Assembly: GCA_025353305.1 (NCBI GenBank)
Contig: JANXQX010000069.1
Coordinates: 1 to 7,868 of the forward strand
DNA: 7,868 nt
From: Holophagaceae bacterium
GTDB lineage: Bacteria > Acidobacteriota > Holophagae > Holophagales > Holophagaceae
Reading direction: 5' to 3'
The notes beneath the pieces are model-generated. The model was not told where the DNA came from and did no database searches. It saw nothing but the letters and a program-made list of their open reading frames with translations. Shown here one piece after another: positions 1 to 4,882 of the stretch; the first letter of the stretch is position 1; the number at the start of each line of letters is the position of its first letter. The position numbers were made by a program, and so were the translations under genes.

Positions 1-122
1 TTTCCATGGGGGCCAACGAGATCAATTTGAGCATCGTTGTCAAGCGCGAGCAGGAACACGAAACCCTGCGCCGGCTCCATGCCGCGCTGATCGAATCCAA
101 TTACGGGGGAGGTGCCGCATGA
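1..122 (+). CDS. lysC: Aspartate kinase, C-terminal end only (5' partial)
   Basis: Reading from base 3, the frame is open from the window edge to a TGA at 120-122 and encodes about 39 residues beginning SMGANEINLSIVVKREQ. This matches the end of the second ACT domain of aspartokinase, where a Ser-x-Gly-Ala/Ser-x-x-x-Asn-x-Ser segment is followed by a beta strand and a final helix (HETLRRLHAALIE here). Aspartokinase phosphorylates L-aspartate, the first committed step towards lysine, threonine and methionine, and its ACT domains usually bind the feedback inhibitor. The catalytic part and the start lie outside the window. The stop overlaps the dapB start by ATGA, which places the kinase at the head of the visible lysine operon. 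The identification rests on a short tail plus context, so it is probable rather than certain. Confidence 0.8.
   Translation, partial: SMGANEINLSIVVKREQEHETLRRLHAALIESNYGGGAA
105..114 (+). promoter_or_regulatory. Strong ribosome binding site for dapB
   Basis: A purine-rich GGGGGAGGTG lies inside the end of the lysC reading frame. Its GGAGG core (108-112) sits six bases before the ATG at 119. This near-perfect Shine-Dalgarno sequence supports the ATG at 119 as the dapB start, even though it overlaps the lysC stop. Confidence 0.75.
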
Positions 123-841
123 AGATCGGTGTGTTCGGGAAAGGCCGCCTTGGGTCCGCCATCGCAGAATTGGCTGGACCGGATCTGACGTGGTGCATCG
201 GGCGGAATGAGCGTCCATCCGAAGATGTGGATGTCGCAATTGATGCCAGTTCCGGTGCCGCGGTTTCAGAACATCTGGATTGGTGCATCAATCATGGTGT
301 GGATTTCCTGATCGGCACCACCGGATGGGACGTCCCGGATCTGGTGGAGCGCGTCGGCGAAAAGATCGCCGTCCTCACCGCGCCGAATTTCTCGCTGACC
401 GTCGCGCTTTACGCGCGGCTGAGCCTGGTCCTGGCGCGGTTCGCCGCCCAGGACGAGTCCAGGGATCCCTATCTGGTGGAGCACCACCACGCACGCAAAC
501 ACGATGCCCCCAGCGGCACCGCGAAATTGCTGGCCGGCACACTCATGAAAGGCTGCCCCCGCAAAACCGAGTGGGTCATCCCTTCGGTGAGCCAGAATGT
601 AAAGCCATTCCAGCTCAACGTCTCCAGCATCCGGGCGGGCCATACCTACAGCTCTCATATCGTCGGCCTGGATTCGCCCGGCGAAGTCATGGAGCTGCAC
701 CATTCAGCACGCTCCGCCATGCCCTATGCCGAAGGCGCACTCCAGGCCGCCCAGTGGATCCAAGGCCGGAAAGGTCTTTTCACCATGGCCGAAGTCGCCA
801 AGGAATTGCTTGATCCGCTGTTTCTGGAGGTGAATCCATGA
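119..841 (+). CDS. dapB: 4-hydroxy-tetrahydrodipicolinate reductase (DapB)
   Basis: This 240-residue cytosolic enzyme reduces the dapA product to tetrahydrodipicolinate with NAD(P)H, in the lysine and meso-diaminopimelate pathway. The N-terminus has a Rossmann nucleotide-binding loop (GVFGKGRLGSAI, residues 4-15). GTTG at 66-69 and APNFS at 88-92 are family motifs around the cofactor and hinge. EHHHARKHDAPSGTA (121-135) is the DapB signature, holding the catalytic histidine/lysine region and the substrate-binding SGT. IRAG (171-174) and the LHHSAR segment near 193-198 complete the C-terminal domain. At 240 residues it is about 30 shorter than the E. coli enzyme. The missing part is the stretch after the second Rossmann strand, as in other short DapBs. 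Arg29 follows that strand and could contact the NADPH phosphate, which is inference. The start is set by a strong ribosome binding site and the ATGA overlap with lysC. Confidence 0.96.
   Translation: MKIGVFGKGRLGSAIAELAGPDLTWCIGRNERPSEDVDVAIDASSGAAVSEHLDWCINHGVDFLIGTTGWDVPDLVERVGEKIAVLTAPNFSLTVALYARLSLVLARFAAQDESRDPYLVEHHHARKHDAPSGTAKLLAGTLMKGCPRKTEWVIPSVSQNVKPFQLNVSSIRAGHTYSSHIVGLDSPGEVMELHHSARSAMPYAEGALQAAQWIQGRKGLFTMAEVAKELLDPLFLEVNP
826..833 (+). promoter_or_regulatory. Strong ribosome binding site for dapA
   Basis: GGAGGTGA lies inside the last dapB codons, with seven bases between the GGAGG core and the ATG at 838. It is a near-consensus Shine-Dalgarno sequence and fixes the dapA start at the ATGA overlap. 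Confidence 0.75.
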
Positions 842-1743
842 CCGTGATTTTTCAAGGTCTCGGAGTGGCCCTGGCCACCCCCTTCACGAATTCTGGAGCC
901 GTGGACCTGCCAGCCTTCAAGCGCCTGGTGAAACATGTGGTCCACGGTGGCGTGGATTTTCTGGTGGTCCTGGGATCCACAGGGGAAGCCGCCACTTTGA
1001 ACGACTCTGAAAGAGACGCACTGGTCATCGCCTGCCGTGATATGGCCAATGGAAAGCCGGTGGTCGTTGGCGCCGGCAGCAGCTCCACGGCCCAAGCCGC
1101 GGTTTGGTCCGCGCGGGCGCAGAATCTCGGAGCAGAAGGCGTGCTGGTAGTCACGCCGCCCTACAACAAGCCCACGGCTTCAGGGATGGTGGCCCACTAC
1201 CAGGCCGTGGCCGACGCCGCGCCAGGCCTTCCGATCATCGTGTACAACGTGCCCGGCCGCACGGGCCAGAACCTTGTACCTGCAACTTTGGCGCGGCTTT
1301 GGGAAAACCCGCAAGTCGTGGCGGTGAAGGAATCCAGTGCCAACCTCGGGCAGATCGTCGAAGAAGCCAGCAGCCTTCCGCCAGGGAAAATACTCTTGTC
1401 GGGGGACGACAACCTGGCGCTTCCCAGCATCGCCGCTGGCGCAAAGGGCCTGATATCGGTGCTTGGAAACCTGTTGCCCCGTGAAACCAAAGCCCTTGTG
1501 GATGCAGCGCTGGCAGGCAACTACAAAGATGCGCAGGTCCACCAGGCCCGGCTGCTGCCACTCATCAATGCGTTGTTCATCGAGAGCAATCCCATTCCAT
1601 TGAAGGCCGGCCTCAAGCTCCTGGGCATGGGGGGAGACATGTTGCGCCTGCCTCTGACCCCCCCCGAAACCTCGACCTGCCAGCGCCTCGCCGAAGCGCT
1701 TTGCCTTGCCGCCGAAGGAACCCTTCCTGGCATCTCGCTATGA
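838..1743 (+). CDS. dapA: 4-hydroxy-tetrahydrodipicolinate synthase (DapA)
   Basis: DapA condenses pyruvate with aspartate semialdehyde, the branch-point step to lysine. The 301-residue protein has the length and TIM-barrel motif order of the family. LGSTGEAATL (45-54) forms the pyruvate carboxylate site. TPPYNKP (106-112) carries the tyrosine reaching the neighbouring subunit (Tyr109). VYNVPGR (135-141) has catalytic Tyr136 and the substrate-binding Arg141. VAVKESS (161-167) holds Lys164, the expected Schiff-base lysine. LLSGDD (186-191) and the following GLISVLGN stretch are also typical. The one deviation is Ser47, where the E. coli enzyme has Thr44 in GTTGE. The start overlaps the dapB stop (ATGA) behind a strong Shine-Dalgarno, and the end overlaps dapD in the same way. 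It is most likely a homotetramer in the cytosol. Lysine feedback cannot be judged from sequence alone. Confidence 0.97.
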   Translation: MTVIFQGLGVALATPFTNSGAVDLPAFKRLVKHVVHGGVDFLVVLGSTGEAATLNDSERDALVIACRDMANGKPVVVGAGSSSTAQAAVWSARAQNLGAEGVLVVTPPYNKPTASGMVAHYQAVADAAPGLPIIVYNVPGRTGQNLVPATLARLWENPQVVAVKESSANLGQIVEEASSLPPGKILLSGDDNLALPSIAAGAKGLISVLGNLLPRETKALVDAALAGNYKDAQVHQARLLPLINALFIESNPIPLKAGLKLLGMGGDMLRLPLTPPETSTCQRLAEALCLAAEGTLPGISL

Positions 1744-2555
1744 ACCTTGACGATCTGAAAACCTTTTACAGCCAAACGGCCGATTCCATCGCTTCGGACC
1801 CTCGCCAGACACAGGCCCACGAGGCTCTGCTGACGGCGCTGGAATCAGGATCGCTGCGCGCCGCCGAGCCGGATGGACAGGGCGGATGGCGCGTCAACGC
1901 CTGGGTGAAACAGGCCATCCTTTCAGGTTTCCGGAATTCCTCCATGCAGGACCTCTCGGTGCCGGGCTTCGCCTTCTTCGACAAGAGCGCCTACCCGGCG
2001 CGGCGTTTCGTGTTGGAGGACGGCGTGCGGATCGTGCCCGGCGGAAGCACCCTGCGTCGCGGCGCCTTCATATCGAAGGGCGTGGTGGTGATGCCCCCGG
2101 CCTACGTGAACGTGGGTGCCTATGTGGACGAAGGCACGCTGGTGGACAGCCACGCCCTCGTGGGTTCCTGCGCCCAGGTGGGCAAGCGGGTCCACGTGAG
2201 CGCCGCGGCCCAGATCGGCGGCGTGCTGGAGCCCGCGGGCGCGAGCCCGGTGATTGTCGAGGACGATGTTTTCGTGGGCGGCCTGGTGGGGTTGTTCGAA
2301 GGCATTCATGTCCGCGCCCGCGCCGTGCTGGCCAGTGGCGTAATCATCACCGGCTCCACGGTCATTTACGATTTGATAAATGGCCGGGAATGGCGCAGGG
2401 AAGTCCCCGAAGGCGCTGTGGTGGTGCAGGGCTCAAGGCCTGCCAGCGGTGGCTTTGCCAAGGAAAACGGCCTGCAGGTCTCGGCGCCCCTGATCGTGAA
2501 ATACCGTGATGCGCGCACCGATGCGGCCACGACTCTTGAAGACGCATTGCGATGA
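1740..2555 (+). CDS. dapD: Tetrahydrodipicolinate N-succinyltransferase (DapD)
   Basis: DapD transfers a succinyl group from succinyl-CoA to tetrahydrodipicolinate, opening the acylated branch of diaminopimelate synthesis. The 271-residue protein matches E. coli DapD (274) from end to end. It has an N-terminal helical domain (ALESGSLRAAE near 34-43; WVKQAILSGF 55-64), then a left-handed beta-helix of hexapeptide repeats (about 100-215, with PPAYVNVGAYVDEGT, VGSCAQVG and IGGVLEP), then a C-terminal segment with VKYRD (253-257). Asp136 in VDSHA and Glu187 in LFEGI correspond to the two catalytic acids of E. coli DapD (Asp141, Glu189). His138 replaces the tryptophan of E. coli VDTWA, and the loop before Glu187 differs too, a pattern I associate with a Bacteroidota/Acidobacteriota-like subtype. 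I chose ATG 1740, giving the ATGA overlap with dapA. An upstream ATG at 1701 would only add 13 residues unlike the family. No clear Shine-Dalgarno precedes the start. Confidence 0.95.
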   Translation: MNLDDLKTFYSQTADSIASDPRQTQAHEALLTALESGSLRAAEPDGQGGWRVNAWVKQAILSGFRNSSMQDLSVPGFAFFDKSAYPARRFVLEDGVRIVPGGSTLRRGAFISKGVVVMPPAYVNVGAYVDEGTLVDSHALVGSCAQVGKRVHVSAAAQIGGVLEPAGASPVIVEDDVFVGGLVGLFEGIHVRARAVLASGVIITGSTVIYDLINGREWRREVPEGAVVVQGSRPASGGFAKENGLQVSAPLIVKYRDARTDAATTLEDALR

Positions 2556-3706
2556 GCCGCGCAACAGGCGACGATCAAGTCATGCTGCAGCCCGCCCTCC
2601 GCCTTGCCCAACTCAAACCCTCGCCCATCCGCATGCTCAGCGAAGGCGCGGGGCCCACGGTCATTCCTCTCGGCCTTGGGGAACCCACCTGGGATATGCC
2701 AACGGCGGGCATGAAGGCATTAAGGGAAACTTCGGGCCCCTGCCCCTATGGACCCAATTTCGGCCTGCCGGAATTGCGCGATGCCGTGGCCCAGTTCCAC
2801 GGCGCCACCCGGGACGAAGTGCTCATCACCTGCGGCAGCGAAGGCGCCCTCTTCTCCCTGTTCCTCGCCTTCCTCAATCCGGGCGATGAGGTCCTGGTGC
2901 CCGATCCCTACTTCCCGGCCTACACATCGCTGGCCCACCTGGCCGGCGCCGAAGCGGTGTTCTATCCCTTGGATGCATCGGACCGGTTCCGCCTTAAAGC
3001 GGAACCCGTGCTCGCAGCGCTCCAATCCAATCCCAATATCAAGGCGGTCGTGGTGAACTCGCCCTCGAACCCGACGGGAGGCGCCACGACACCCGATGAA
3101 CTGAGGCGCATCGCAGAGGCCTGCGAAGCGCGAGGCGTGATGCTTGTCAGCGACGAGGTCTACCTTGACCTCCACTTCGGCACGCGGCCACCCAGCCTCC
3201 GGGAAGTCTCGGACTACGGCCTGGTCATCACCTCCGTGAGCAAAGCCTGGGGTTCACCGGGCCTCCGTGTGGGTTGGATCGTGGGCGACCCAGAGTGGCT
3301 TGGCCCCGCGCGCACCGTGCACGGGTACGCCGTCACCGGTGCTACCCATCCCGCCCAGCGCGCGGCGCAGGCGCTGCTGGAGGATTCCGCCCAGATCTTC
3401 ATCGCGGCTCGGAATGAGATCCGGGTGCGCTGGGAAGCACTACGGGCTGCGCTGAAAAACCAGCTGGGCCAGGACGCCACGCCCCCGGACGGTTCTTTCT
3501 ATCACTGGATCGAGCTGCCGGAAGCGGCCCTGGCCGATCCGTGGGCCTTTTGTGTCCGCCTTCGCGACGAAGGCGGCGTGGTGCTGGTACCTGGCTCCAC
3601 ATTCGGGCCCCAGGGAAAGCGCTTTGCGCGCCTGAGTTTTGCCGCGTCGCCCGAGCAGATCACCGAGGGCGTTCGCCGCATGGCGCCTTTCTGGAAGGCC
3701 GGATGA
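2552..3706 (+). CDS. dapC: Fold-type I PLP aminotransferase, probable N-succinyldiaminopimelate aminotransferase (DapC role)
   Basis: This 384-residue class I/II aminotransferase has the full set of family landmarks: GLGEP (41-45) near the N-terminus, PYGPNFGLPELR (65-76) with the Tyr-Gly-x-x-x-Gly-x-x-x-Leu-Arg pattern, SPSNPTGG (170-177) with PLP-contacting Asn173, SDEVY (200-204) with Asp201 against the pyridine nitrogen, SVSKAWG (228-234) with Schiff-base Lys231, GLRVGW (237-242), and Arg360 in ARLSFA, the likely alpha-carboxylate arginine. Sequence alone gives the family, not the substrate. The DapC role, using glutamate to aminate N-succinyl-2-amino-6-ketopimelate, is inferred from its place directly after dapD and before a diaminopimelate decarboxylase-like gene. 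An acetyl-type or broader-specificity transaminase is possible. ATG 2552 overlaps the dapD stop (ATGA) but has only a weak GAAGA upstream. Met11 (ATG 2582) is an alternative start, since the first ten residues look poorly conserved. Confidence 0.85.
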   Translation: MSRATGDDQVMLQPALRLAQLKPSPIRMLSEGAGPTVIPLGLGEPTWDMPTAGMKALRETSGPCPYGPNFGLPELRDAVAQFHGATRDEVLITCGSEGALFSLFLAFLNPGDEVLVPDPYFPAYTSLAHLAGAEAVFYPLDASDRFRLKAEPVLAALQSNPNIKAVVVNSPSNPTGGATTPDELRRIAEACEARGVMLVSDEVYLDLHFGTRPPSLREVSDYGLVITSVSKAWGSPGLRVGWIVGDPEWLGPARTVHGYAVTGATHPAQRAAQALLEDSAQIFIAARNEIRVRWEALRAALKNQLGQDATPPDGSFYHWIELPEAALADPWAFCVRLRDEGGVVLVPGSTFGPQGKRFARLSFAASPEQITEGVRRMAPFWKAG

Positions 3707-4857
3707 ACCTGTTTCCATTCGATGACGATGCGTGCGTTGCCCTCGCGGAGGCCCACGGAACGCCACTCTTCGCGTATCACGGAGGTACTGCAGAAGCGCA
3801 ATTCAAGGGGCTTCGGGCCGCGTTGCCAGACAGGGTGCGTCTAGCCTATGCGATGAAGGCCAATCCCCATCCGGAATTGCTGAAACGGTTCGCTGCCCTC
3901 GGCGCCAGCTTCGACTGCGCCTCCATCGGCGAGTTGCATCGCGCGGCGGAATTGGGATTGCCAGCAGGGCGCACCTTCTTTGCTGGACCAGGAAAGCGCA
4001 GGGAGGAGCTTTCACTCGCGCTGAAGATGAAGGTCCGCATCCAGGCTGAAGGCTGGGAGGATCTGGCCCGCGTGGATGAGATCAGTGCGTCGGAAGTAGC
4101 CGTGAATCTGCGCGTCCACCCCGCCAGTGGCGTCGAAGAGGGCAATCGGATCATCGGCGGGGTTGGCCCCTCGGCCTTTGGTATTGATGAAGAGCAGATT
4201 CCAGAAATCCTTGCACGCGCCAAATCCTTGCGCCACGTCCGCATCCGCGGTCTCCATGTTTTTGCCGCCAGCAATCAGCGCGATGTGCAAAAACTGCTCG
4301 CAACTCATCGCATGGTGCTGGAAATGGCGACCCGCTTGCATCGTGAGCATGGCCTGGAGCTCGACCAGATCGATCTCGGCGGTGGTCTGGGTGTGGCCTA
4401 CTCGGCGGATCAAACAGAGTTGGATGTAGTGGCACTGGGCCAGGGTCTCGGGCAATTGCAGCACGGGCATTCGTGGTTCAGCGGCGAGTTGATCCTGGAA
4501 CCCGGCCGCTTCCTCGCGGCGCCCTGCGGTATCTACCTGGTCCGCGTCATCCGCATCAAGGAAAGCCGAGGCACCCGCTTTGCCATTCTCGAAGGCGGCA
4601 TCAACCATCTTTTGCGCCCGTTGCTCACCGGTGAATCCTTCCCCGTGCGGGCCATCGGAAAATCGGGATCGATGATCCGCACCACGCAGGCTGGCCCGCT
4701 CTGCACCAGTCTTGACCGCCTGGGCGGAGCCGACCTGCCTGCGGATCTCGCCCCCGGCGATCTCTTGGCCTTCGGCCGGGTGGGTGCCTACGGCTTCAGC
4801 GAAGGCATGACTCATTTCCTGAGCCATCCGGTGCCACCAGAAATCTGGGTGGCCTGA
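3703..4857 (+). CDS. lysA: Fold-type III PLP decarboxylase, probable diaminopimelate decarboxylase (LysA-like, atypical)
   Basis: This 384-residue enzyme has the ornithine/DAP/arginine decarboxylase family 2 architecture: an alanine-racemase-like barrel, then a beta-sandwich domain. YAMKAN (49-54) carries Schiff-base Lys52. SIGEL (74-78), GLHVF with His185 stacking on PLP, LGGGLG (225-230) for the phosphate, EPGRF (266-270), GPLC with Cys334 as the second-subunit catalytic cysteine, and GAYG (361-364) with Tyr363 all follow. NHLLRP (301-306) keeps the Asn-x-Leu-x-Arg-Pro of LysA. From context it should decarboxylate meso-diaminopimelate to lysine as the last pathway step. However, HVFAASNQ, CTSLD and HFLSHP resemble the BtrK/exosortase-associated decarboxylase branch, and the LysA CES motif is CTS here. 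Substrate is therefore less certain than fold. The start at 3703 gives the ATGA overlap with the aminotransferase and follows a GGAAGG. An in-frame ATG at 3541 would add 54 Arg-rich residues unlike the family. Confidence 0.8.
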   Translation: MNLFPFDDDACVALAEAHGTPLFAYHGGTAEAQFKGLRAALPDRVRLAYAMKANPHPELLKRFAALGASFDCASIGELHRAAELGLPAGRTFFAGPGKRREELSLALKMKVRIQAEGWEDLARVDEISASEVAVNLRVHPASGVEEGNRIIGGVGPSAFGIDEEQIPEILARAKSLRHVRIRGLHVFAASNQRDVQKLLATHRMVLEMATRLHREHGLELDQIDLGGGLGVAYSADQTELDVVALGQGLGQLQHGHSWFSGELILEPGRFLAAPCGIYLVRVIRIKESRGTRFAILEGGINHLLRPLLTGESFPVRAIGKSGSMIRTTQAGPLCTSLDRLGGADLPADLAPGDLLAFGRVGAYGFSEGMTHFLSHPVPPEIWVA

Positions 4858-4882
4858 ACTTTATCGGCCACTATTCAACTGT
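4858..4882. other. 25-base convergent intergenic gap
   Basis: This is the only non-coding stretch of the window, lying between the tail-to-tail lysine operon and RND gene. It is AT-richer than its surroundings. I see no stem followed by a T-run on either strand, so no intrinsic terminator can be supported here. Confidence 0.7.

Noticed and set aside
1886..2509. 207-codon open frame overlapping dapD in another forward frame
   Set aside because: It is an Arg/Gly-rich shadow typical of GC-rich frames, while dapD in the same stretch matches its family from end to end.
3541..3702. N-terminal 54-residue extension of the decarboxylase
   Set aside because: The extension lies inside the aminotransferase gene, is Arg-rich and unlike the family. 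The ATG at 3703 gives a normal length and the same ATGA overlap as all other junctions.
4012..4827. 271-codon open frame antisense to the decarboxylase gene
   Set aside because: It lies wholly opposite a gene with clear family motifs, its protein has no recognisable domain, and long antisense frames are common in GC-rich coding DNA.
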